In this document: positions 22,830 to 27,910 of the stretch, piece after piece
How the letters are laid out: each line of letters opens with the position of its first letter
How positions within the stretch are numbered: position 1 is the first letter of the stretch
IMG/VR virus record: IMGVR_UViG_3300037321_000105
Span: 1 to 30,480 of that record
From: a virus
Length of the DNA stretch: 30,480 nt
Reading direction: 5' to 3' (one strand)
The notes under the pieces: model-generated
What the model was told of the DNA's origin: nothing
What the model saw: the letters and a program-made list of their open reading frames with translations, nothing else
Databases searched by the model: none
Made by a program: the position numbers and the translations under genes

Positions 22830-23113
22830 CGATTAGAAGCGCACCCTATTACTGGGTTGCATGCGATTGTTGTGAAGAACGTGTTGATTATGGGGACAAG
22901 AGCGTGAGCAAGCCACAGGAAACATGGATGAGTGGCTCAGCGGCATGGCATGCGGACTTTCAAACTGTTGATGTTGCTGGGGTTGAGCAACAACTTTGTC
23001 CGAATTGTTGGGAATGGCCCGAGGATATGCCTGGCTACGATGAGGCCACCAGTGTGAGTGATGATCCTGTGCGGGCGCATGACCAGCACCCTGTGAAAGC
23101 GGCGGGCCTGTGA
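22826..23113 (+). CDS. Zinc-ribbon-like protein
   Basis: A 95-residue protein with ACDCCEERVDYG near 13-24 and LCPNCWEWPEDM near 57-68, two cysteine pairs spaced as a zinc ribbon. ATG overlapping the previous stop as ATGA. Its stop sits in CTG TGA C, just before a frameshifted zinc-finger gene. Unknown partner or function. Confidence 0.62.
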   Translation: MTIRSAPYYWVACDCCEERVDYGDKSVSKPQETWMSGSAAWHADFQTVDVAGVEQQLCPNCWEWPEDMPGYDEATSVSDDPVRAHDQHPVKAAGL

Positions 23114-23237
23114 CGCGAAACCTTGTGACCAGCCGGCTGGGACACATTGGGGTCCACACTTTTGTCCTGAGCATGATGAGGCCCGGCTGGTGAGTATTGA
23201 CCGGGAATTGCGGGCGCTCAAGGGCTTGTTTCGGTAA
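23110..23237 (+). pseudogene. Frameshifted small zinc-finger gene
   Basis: GTG 23110 overlaps the previous stop as GTGA but its frame soon departs from the conserved-looking one. Frame three from 23115 reads AKPCDQPAGTHWGPHFCPEH and then DEARLVSIDRELRALKGLF to TAA 23237, a recognisable actinophage-type C/C/C/H finger, yet it has no start codon after the stop at 23094. Adding one A to the AAA at 23118-23120 gives MTRKPCDQPAGTHWG and a 42-residue gene. So a one-base loss (real or consensus error) is the likeliest reading. Confidence 0.6.
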
Positions 23238-23261
23238 GACCAAATCAACAAGGGGAGCGAG

Positions 23262-23429
23262 ATGGTTCAGAAGTGTGATGTGTGCGCCCGTGAGCGTACT
23301 GTGCAAGACGTTCTGGAATACGCGCCTGTGCAGGCGGTTATGCGTCAGCCTTTGGGTTGGTACAGCGCCGGGGATTCCGAGATGTGTTCTGAGTGTGTGA
23401 CTTTGATGATTAGGGGGAGCAAAAAGTGA
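23262..23429 (+). CDS. Small CxxC/CxxC zinc-binding protein
   Basis: A 55-residue protein: MVQKCDVCARERTVQ at the start and MCSECVTLMIRGSKK at the end, so two CxxC pairs that could bind one zinc. GGGGAG at 23252-23257 stands four bases before the ATG. It ends in a GTGA overlap. Another frame (23197-23400) is a shadow. Unknown function. Confidence 0.65.
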   Translation: MVQKCDVCARERTVQDVLEYAPVQAVMRQPLGWYSAGDSEMCSECVTLMIRGSKK

Positions 23430-23554
23430 GCAACCCAGGGCTGTCAGTAATCCTGGACTGGATTCTTATTGTGGTGTTTGGCGGGGCATTATTTTGGGCT
23501 GTTGTCTGTTTCATTGCTTACATTGTTGACGTGTTGAGGGGGAACCGGGGATGA
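23426..23554 (+). CDS. Single-span membrane peptide
   Basis: A 42-residue protein with a long hydrophobic segment (WILIVVFGGALFWAVVCFIA) and a basic end (VLRGNRG). GTG start overlapping the previous stop as GTGA; ends ATGA into the next. Exact joins at both ends support it. Unknown function. Confidence 0.6.
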   Translation: MSNPGLSVILDWILIVVFGGALFWAVVCFIAYIVDVLRGNRG

Positions 23555-23742
23555 TCAATGAAGAACGAAAGGCAGAGCTGGAACGCCTACTCAATGACGG
23601 TGGCAAGAGGGTGCAAGAGTTTTTTGACAACGCGCCAGGCAGTGATGATGATGACCTTGAGCAGGTAGTTGAGAAGGCCCGGTTTGAGGCGGCGGTGAGG
23701 TATGACCCTAGTTTGGGCGAGCTGTTCGAGGGCACACAATGA
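23551..23742 (+). CDS. Small acidic helical protein
   Basis: A 63-residue protein: helical start (INEERKAELERLLNDGGKRV), a DDDD patch at 32-35 and a second helix (EQVVEKARFEAAVRY). ATGA overlaps at both ends. The acidic profile could mimic DNA, but nothing in the sequence proves it. Confidence 0.58.
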   Translation: MINEERKAELERLLNDGGKRVQEFFDNAPGSDDDDLEQVVEKARFEAAVRYDPSLGELFEGTQ

Positions 23743-23924
23743 CTGACGTGAATTGGGCGCGTGAGCTGGGCATTGATGTGCAGGCATTGGAGGGGGAGCG
23801 CCCTTTGAGTGTTGGGCAGTTGAGGGCGGCGGTGGAGCATGGGCGGCGGGCTGACCGTCTGTGGGAGGCGGCGCGGGCGCGTGAACCAGATCCACCCGGT
23901 GGTAGGATTGTGACAAGCGCCTAA
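23739..23924 (+). CDS. Small helical protein before SSB
   Basis: A 61-residue protein (NWARELGIDVQALEGERPLS, then LRAAVEHGRRADRLWEAARA). ATGA overlap with the previous gene. Followed by a 28-base gap containing a possible promoter. Unknown function. Confidence 0.58.
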   Translation: MTDVNWARELGIDVQALEGERPLSVGQLRAAVEHGRRADRLWEAARAREPDPPGGRIVTSA

Positions 23925-23935
23925 TACAAGATAAA
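23908..23935 (+). promoter_or_regulatory. Candidate promoter before SSB
   Basis: TTGTGA (23908-23913), a 16-base spacer, GATAAA (23930-23935): 4/6 matches in each box. It overlaps the end of the previous gene and points into SSB after a rare gap in this stretch, so extra SSB transcription would make sense. Weak evidence. Confidence 0.3.
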
Positions 23936-23952
23936 ACAGAAACGGTGGACTC

Positions 23953-24414
23953 ATGGCCCAGGTGAAACTAGACAACGTTGAGGTTAGCGGCATCTTTTGG
24001 GAGGGCAAAGGGCTGAGAGTCAAAGACATGATTACGGTCAGTGGCAACACGTTCCCCCAAATCTTTTCCATCTTTTTTGACACCCCCCATGACTATAAAG
24101 TGGGGGACATTTTGAGCATGGTTGGCGAGCTAGGGGCCAGCCCTAAAGGGTTTGAAAAAGCTGATGGCACAGAGGGTTTCGCGGCTAACTTGAGCGTGAA
24201 CAAGATGGTGCTGACGGCTGAGCCGATTAGGGCACCACAACAGGATCCGTGGGCGAACCAAGGGGACCAGCGGGCGGCACCCCCCGTGGCACAAGACCCA
24301 CAGTATGCTCAGCCGCCACAGGGCGCACCCGTGAAAACTCAGGAGGCCGCCATTTTGGAGCAATGGCCTGGCGCACAGATTGGGCAAGCGGGGCCGGCAG
24401 ATGCCCCGTTCTGA
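23953..24414 (+). CDS. Single-stranded DNA-binding protein
   Basis: A 153-residue SSB-like protein. Residues 1 to about 95 are a beta-rich OB-fold region (VKLDNVEVSGIFWEGKGLRV start, GDILSMVGELGASPKGF). The C-terminal third is proline/glutamine/alanine-rich and disordered, ending ADAPF, which resembles the acidic-tip DDDIPF that recruits partners. It would serve the ERF/exonuclease pair and replication. GGTGGA lies before the ATG. Family identity is by layout and tip, not by strong motif. Confidence 0.72.
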   Translation: MAQVKLDNVEVSGIFWEGKGLRVKDMITVSGNTFPQIFSIFFDTPHDYKVGDILSMVGELGASPKGFEKADGTEGFAANLSVNKMVLTAEPIRAPQQDPWANQGDQRAAPPVAQDPQYAQPPQGAPVKTQEAAILEQWPGAQIGQAGPADAPF

Positions 24415-25165
24415 CACTGACCCGCTAACAGACGATTTGCTCACTATGGTGGACAAGTTGACGATGTCACACCAATCCTCTTTTACTGTGGATGAGTTGA
24501 CAATGATTGTCACCCATGACCCCCTGTTGCACCAACTGAGGGCGGCTGTGAGGTCTACCACCGGCGCTCACGCGGTAGGCGGCGGCCTAGCCTCAGAGCG
24601 TAACGTCATTGATTCTGAGGCGTTGGAGCAATACGAGAAGGCCAAGTTGCAGGTTGTCTGCCTCTATCAAGAGGTGACTGATGCTAAACCTTTCCCTGAC
24701 CCTGTGGTGAACCTCAGACAGTGGTACATAGTTTTTGCAAACTTGGCACGATCTGGCAAGGTTTCGCGTGATGTGGTCCAGAAAAAGTATCGGATCCTGT
24801 ACAAGCTGGCGAGTTCGATTGAGGGCCGCCTGAATCCGCCCACCACCCTAGAAATTACTAGCCCATGCCCTCGCTGTGGGGTGTCCCACGGGGCAGACGA
24901 TAAAGGGGCGTATAGGCACGCGGTCATTGTGGAGTCACGCATTGAGGTGTATCGATCACTTGAACACACTCGCGCCACCTGTGTGGTGTGTAAGGCAACC
25001 TGGGTTCATGGTCAGGGGATGCGTCAGTTGCGTTATGAGATTGATGTGGCGGAGGGGACACGCCCAGACGATGGTGAAGGGGTTGACCAAATGTTCTCTA
25101 ATTCTGATACAATTATAGGTGCAGGTGTTCACCCATCCCATTTTCAGGGTTTGGGGCACCGCTAG
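24401..25165 (+). CDS. Zinc-finger-containing early protein of a common actinophage type
   Basis: A 254-residue protein. The N-terminal half is helical (DELTMIVTHDPLLHQLRAAV, then GGLASERNVIDSEALEQYEK). The C-terminal half has CPRCGVSH (about 157) and CVVCKATW (about 193), two pairs likely to bind one zinc. The whole layout, including a LASERNV phrase, matches a frequent uncharacterised actinophage family. Found next to SSB or replication genes, so a DNA role is likely. ATG 24401 overlaps SSB by 14 bases. Confidence 0.7.
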   Translation: MPRSDTDPLTDDLLTMVDKLTMSHQSSFTVDELTMIVTHDPLLHQLRAAVRSTTGAHAVGGGLASERNVIDSEALEQYEKAKLQVVCLYQEVTDAKPFPDPVVNLRQWYIVFANLARSGKVSRDVVQKKYRILYKLASSIEGRLNPPTTLEITSPCPRCGVSHGADDKGAYRHAVIVESRIEVYRSLEHTRATCVVCKATWVHGQGMRQLRYEIDVAEGTRPDDGEGVDQMFSNSDTIIGAGVHPSHFQGLGHR

Positions 25166-25178
25166 ATTTCCTTCCAGC

Positions 25179-25292
25179 GTGACAGTCACAACGCCAGGAC
25201 TATACACAACGGCCACCTACGGGATGGTTGAGGCTAAAGCCATTAGACATGAGAGCGATACCTGTCACGGCGATGGAGGGATTTTAGAGTGA
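25179..25292 (+). CDS. 37-residue ORF, weakly supported
   Basis: GTG 25179 gives MTVTTPGLYTTATYGMVEAK and a CHGDGG end. It starts 13 bases after the previous stop, lacks a ribosome site, and ends in a GTGA overlap with the next gene, which argues for translation. No motif. Confidence 0.42.
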   Translation: MTVTTPGLYTTATYGMVEAKAIRHESDTCHGDGGILE

Positions 25293-25529
25293 GTGAAGCA
25301 ACGTTAGAGGCTTTGCAAAAGGCAGTGACCGATCATGTTTTGGAAGAATCGCCGGGCGCTGACATTGTGCGTGATTGGGTGCTGGGTGCTGGTTGCTTGT
25401 GCCATGTCAATGGATGACGATGGTGATGAGGTTGAGATTATGGTGGAGAGTTCCCACAACACTACGCCTTATGCCACAACTGGACTGTTAGAGTGGGGCA
25501 AAACAGTGGTGAGAGGGGTAGACGAATGA
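25289..25529 (+). pseudogene. Small gene disrupted by a 7-bp tandem duplication
   Basis: GTG 25289 overlaps the previous stop as GTGA and reads MSEATLEALQKAVTDHVLEE to DIVRDWVL, then runs out of frame to a stop at 25417. GGGTGCT stands twice in tandem (25377-25383 and 25384-25390). Removing one copy joins DWVL to VACAMSMDDDGDEVEIM in the other frame and gives an uninterrupted 77-residue protein ending at 25529. The joined DWVLVA...DDDGD pattern looks like a common actinophage early family. An ORF from ATG 25335 to 25529 is also open but starts in the wrong frame for the N-terminus. Confidence 0.65.
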
Positions 25530-25681
25530 ACCCGTGGGATGTGATTGGGTGGCTGATTGCGGTTCCTTTGGCGGTTGGTACAACCTTTTTTTTGTTTGGC
25601 CTGGTGGTTGCTCTCTGCAAGTTAGGGTCTAAGAGGGCGCTGGCGGCGAGGTCGAGGCGTCAGTTTGAGGCGTCAGTTTGA
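25526..25681 (+). CDS. Single-span membrane protein, C-terminus cut by a 13-bp tandem duplication
   Basis: A 51-residue protein with one membrane segment (WLIAVPLAVGTTFFLFGLVV), ATGA overlap with the gene before. The end is abnormal: GAGGCGTCAGTTT occurs twice in tandem (25654-25679) plus six bases more. Without one copy the frame continues as RRQFEADYPAYGKAHLRVV to a stop at 25739, 66 residues in all. The present protein ends EASV instead. Likely still membrane-inserted. Confidence 0.58.
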   Translation: MNPWDVIGWLIAVPLAVGTTFFLFGLVVALCKLGSKRALAARSRRQFEASV

Positions 25682-25777
25682 GGCGGATTATCCAGCGTAT
25701 GGGAAGGCCCATCTGAGAGTTGTCCCTGACCGCGACTGATAGAATTGAAGCGAGGCACCCAAGTGTGCCATGCGTTA

Positions 25778-25810
25778 GCCTCCCAGACTGTTGAAGGTAC
25801 GGGGGGCTTT
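25778..25810 (+). terminator. Weak terminator-like hairpin at the end of the early region
   Basis: GCCTCCC (25778-25784) can pair with GGGGGGC (25801-25807), 7 bp with one G-T pair, 16-base loop, followed by TTT. GGCAC/GTGCC also pair just before (25755-25770). This 100-base stretch separates the early string from the packaging block. Confidence 0.4.
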
Positions 25811-25838
25811 CGTGTTCCTGGCGTGATACCGTGGGCGC

Positions 25839-26093
25839 ATGAACAGTAAAGACACATACACATTGACTGACCCTGACCTACGGGCAGAGCTGTTCGAGAC
25901 AGTTCACCGCAAACGGGCAGTGTTGACGTGGCTTGAGTGGGAGAAGCAAGTGACTGATGACCTGGTAGAGGTAGTCCAGAGGCGTGTCGAGGAAGCGAGG
26001 CAGGAAGCCTTTATGGCCGGGCAAGAGTCGCTGACGGAAACAGCTTGGCTTCAGCGCGTTCGGGAAGTCGCACGCAACATAGGACCCCGATGA
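25839..26093 (+). CDS. Small helical protein before the packaging HNH gene
   Basis: An 84-residue, charged, all-helical protein (LFETVHRKRAVLTWLEWEKQ, then VVQRRVEEARQEAFMAGQES). No motif. ATGA overlap with the HNH gene suggests shared use, perhaps in packaging or DNA processing. Confidence 0.6.
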   Translation: MNSKDTYTLTDPDLRAELFETVHRKRAVLTWLEWEKQVTDDLVEVVQRRVEEARQEAFMAGQESLTETAWLQRVREVARNIGPR

Positions 26094-26443
26094 CCCACAA
26101 CTGGGACAGTAGCAAGCGCAGACCAGACCCCCCCTACTGGCCGGCACTACGGCGGCAGATCATTGCAAGGGCCAAAGGCTTATGTGAACACAGTGACGGA
26201 TGCACCTATACCGGGCAAGACGTTGACCACATACTGAACTTAGCCAAGGGAGGCACAGACGCCTCAGACAACCTGCAACTCTTATGCGCATGGCACCACA
26301 AGCGCAAAACATCTAAGGAAGCGAGTGAGGCCCGTGGCCCCCGTGAGTCCATATACCGCAAAAAAGAGGCCCACCCAGGGCTAATTGACCCCAGGGGGGG
26401 CACCCTGTACCCCCTGCTAGAGCCTGGCGGAGAGGTGCTGTAG
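26090..26443 (+). CDS. HNH endonuclease of the packaging type
   Basis: A 117-residue HNH protein. C-x(n)-C pairs (CEHSDGC and the C before WHH) surround DVDHILNLAKGGTDASDNLQ and LLCAWHHKRKT, a complete HNH core. The short basic form, and its place two genes before TerS, match HNH proteins that work with terminase in cos-type phages such as HK97 gp74. This suggests cohesive-end packaging, though no cos site was recognised. ATG overlaps the previous stop as ATGA. Confidence 0.82.
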   Translation: MTHNWDSSKRRPDPPYWPALRRQIIARAKGLCEHSDGCTYTGQDVDHILNLAKGGTDASDNLQLLCAWHHKRKTSKEASEARGPRESIYRKKEAHPGLIDPRGGTLYPLLEPGGEVL

Positions 26444-26514
26444 TTCGCTGTGTGTGCAATTTCTGGACCTTTGACCCTATATAAACACTGGGTTGCTGGG
26501 ATGCAGGTTTGGGA

Positions 26515-26543
26515 TTGACCTCAGCATGATGTAACGATAAACT
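26515..26543 (+). promoter_or_regulatory. Promoter of a probable leaderless primase transcript
   Basis: TTGACC (26515-26520), a 17-base spacer and TAAACT (26538-26543) form a good sigma-70-type promoter (5/6 and 4/6). The ATG of the primase is at 26550, seven bases after the -10, just where transcription should start, and no ribosome site is present. A second TTGACC at 26471 lacks a matching -10. Confidence 0.6.
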
Positions 26544-26549
26544 TTTAGC

Positions 26550-27107
26550 ATGACCGTTTGTGAAGTATGCAAGACCCCGATTGTGCCTGGTGCGCGTGGC
26601 AGGAAGCCCCGCTTTTGTGGCTCAAATTGTCGAGTGCGTTCGCACCGTGGAGAACATATCCCGCGTGAGTTGAGGATGCTGGCCCGGTGGATCCGCCACC
26701 GCAATAAGGTGCCTTTGACAATCACGGGGAGGCCGGCGAGTTCAACCAACCCGTTGACGTGGAGTTCTTACTCTGATGCCAGGCGCTCTGTGAAGGGTGA
26801 CGGTTTGGGCTTTGTCCTGAATGGTGACGGAATCGTTTGCATTGATCTTGATCATTGCTTTGACGGCGTTCCCTCAGTTCAGGCTCAGGCTGTTCTAGAT
26901 TTGTTCCCTGACACTTATGTGGAGGTCAGCCCTAGTGGGACCGGGTTGCACATTTGGGGTTTTGCGCCTTTGCTGAAGGGCCGCCGTTTCACGTTGAATG
27001 GTTTGAGTGTGGAGGTTTACCCTAGTGGCCGCTATATGACTGTGACTGGGAACGCTGTGAATAGTTCCAGCTTTGCGGATTTAGACTTATCACAAATTCT
27101 GCCCTAG
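26550..27107 (+). CDS. Compact primase-polymerase (AEP/Prim-Pol) with N-terminal zinc knuckle
   Basis: A 185-residue protein. Residues 1-35 have CEVC and CGSNC, a zinc knuckle with a basic end (RVRSHRGEH). The rest is a Prim-Pol core: D99-L-D101 in CIDLDHCFDG (metal-binding), H134 in SPSGTGLHIWG (nucleotide-binding) and E155 in VEVYPSGRYMTVTG (third motif). It would make primers, or short DNA, for replication. Most Prim-Pol proteins carry a helicase or C-terminal domain that is missing here. Likely leaderless. It lies next to the terminase genes rather than the replication block. Confidence 0.82.
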   Translation: MTVCEVCKTPIVPGARGRKPRFCGSNCRVRSHRGEHIPRELRMLARWIRHRNKVPLTITGRPASSTNPLTWSSYSDARRSVKGDGLGFVLNGDGIVCIDLDHCFDGVPSVQAQAVLDLFPDTYVEVSPSGTGLHIWGFAPLLKGRRFTLNGLSVEVYPSGRYMTVTGNAVNSSSFADLDLSQILP

Positions 27108-27125
27108 CGAAACGCCGGGGGGATG

Positions 27126-27145
27126 ACTCGAAACGAGGACACAAA
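27126..27145 (+). promoter_or_regulatory. Repeated hairpin/SD leader, copy 1 (before TerS)
   Basis: ACTCGAAACGAGGACACAAA occurs here and again at 27889-27908 without change. It contains a CTCG-AAA-CGAG hairpin whose 3' arm runs into the GAGGA ribosome site, so folding could hide the site. The last A is the first base of the TerS ATG. Confidence 0.7.
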
Positions 27146-27603
27146 TGGTGATGCCAGGAAAAAAGCCCACTAGCGGGCCTACAGTAACAAGACACAAGCC
27201 CACGGTGGATTGGGTTGACGTCATTGATGTGCCCTTCACGGGCGAGTGTCCTGAGTTGCCTGATGTGAGAATGGTGGCAACCGGCCAGGGCGATATTTAC
27301 CATGTTCCCATTCCCAACGGCACTTATGTGTGGTGGCGGTCTTTGCGGCGGATGCCTCATTGTGTTTTGTGGCAGGACTCTGATTGGTCTTACGCTTTGG
27401 ACACGGCCATGGTTCATGCTCAGGCGTCTTTGGGCCAGATTGGTGCAATGGCTGAGCTACGGATGAGGGAGAAAACTTTGGGTACTACGGTGGATGCGCG
27501 GCGTGACTTGAGGTTGCGTTATGTGGATCCGGTTGTGGAGGCGCTGGTGTTGGCCCCGGTGGCTGATATTAGTGACCGCCGCCAACGGTTGCTAGATGAT
27601 TAG
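27145..27603 (+). CDS. Terminase small subunit
   Basis: A 152-residue protein followed closely by TerL. The C-terminal half (LRMREKTLGTTVDARRDLRL, then VADISDRRQRLLDD) has the arginine-rich, helical end of actinophage small terminases, and the N-terminal half has an aromatic-rich region (YVWWRSLRRMPHCVLW). It would recognise phage DNA and guide TerL. ATG 27145 with GAGGA five bases upstream within a repeated leader. The N-terminal fold is not a classic helix-turn-helix, so identity leans on position. Confidence 0.75.
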   Translation: MVMPGKKPTSGPTVTRHKPTVDWVDVIDVPFTGECPELPDVRMVATGQGDIYHVPIPNGTYVWWRSLRRMPHCVLWQDSDWSYALDTAMVHAQASLGQIGAMAELRMREKTLGTTVDARRDLRLRYVDPVVEALVLAPVADISDRRQRLLDD

Positions 27604-27619
27604 GTGGGGCAAAGAAAAA

Positions 27620-27639
27620 GCCCCCGCCTGAGCGAGGGC
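27620..27639 (-). terminator. Terminator of the minus-strand 46-residue gene
   Basis: GCCCCCGC (27620-27627) and GCGAGGGC (27632-27639) pair with one mismatch, loop CTGA. On the minus strand this is followed by TTTTTC, making a clear terminator. It may slow plus-strand transcripts from TerS too. Confidence 0.7.
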
Positions 27640-27655
27640 CGTTTCTGTGTCAGGC

Positions 27656-27796
27656 TTACTCTTTTAGCCACCAGTCAATGATTTGCCCAGATTCCATCAT
27701 TTCGTTATAGCCATTTTCCATGACCTCTTTTTGTTGTTGAGGCCAAATCTGGGTTCTGACAAGTCCTTCAGAGAACTTAATGTTTGCAATGAGCAT
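27656..27796 (-). CDS. 46-residue minus-strand protein between TerS and TerL
   Basis: Reading on the minus strand, MLIANIKFSEGLVRTQIWPQ then a helical acidic stretch (QQKEVMENGYNEMMESGQII) and DWWLKE. AAAGGA precedes the ATG, and a good terminator follows the stop. Codon use is AT-rich. No family recognised. It runs against both terminase genes, so it is independently controlled; a regulator or antisense-like modulator of packaging is possible, or a recent insertion. The 307 bases between TerS and TerL hold this gene, its terminator and its control region. Confidence 0.65.
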   Translation of the reverse strand: MLIANIKFSEGLVRTQIWPQQQKEVMENGYNEMMESGQIIDWWLKE

Positions 27797-27888
27797 GGGG
27801 TTCCTTTCCAGTGGAGGCGTGCTGATTACTCAAAAGTAACACACTTTACACTTTGCGCAATGTCAACGGGCGAAACGCTCCACGACTC
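27797..27888. promoter_or_regulatory. Divergent control region between the minus-strand gene and TerL
   Basis: It contains TTACT-CAAA-AGTAA (a 5-bp palindrome near 27824-27837) and the tandem ACACTTT-ACACTTT (27841-27854). On the minus strand, TTGACA (complement of 27862-27867) is a perfect -35 with a poor -10 19 bases on (TGTTAC). The palindrome would lie over such a promoter. Confidence 0.42.
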
Positions 27889-27908
27889 ACTCGAAACGAG
27901 GACACAAA
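27889..27908 (+). promoter_or_regulatory. Repeated hairpin/SD leader, copy 2 (before TerL)
   Basis: Identical over 20 bases to the leader of TerS at 27126-27145, with the same CTCG-AAA-CGAG hairpin and GAGGA ribosome site (27898-27902), eight bases before ATG 27911. This copy decides the TerL start in favour of 27911. Confidence 0.7.
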
Positions 27909-27910
27909 AA

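Noticed and set aside
25745-25825. Possible tRNA-like folding around GGCAC...GTGCC and GCCTCCC...GGGGGGC
   Set aside because: No T-arm consensus, no acceptor pairing and no CCA; only two simple hairpins can be drawn.
27860-27910. Earlier in-frame ATG for TerL at 27860
   Set aside because: Lacks a ribosome site and would include the repeated leader as coding; ATG 27911 fits the leader seen before TerS.
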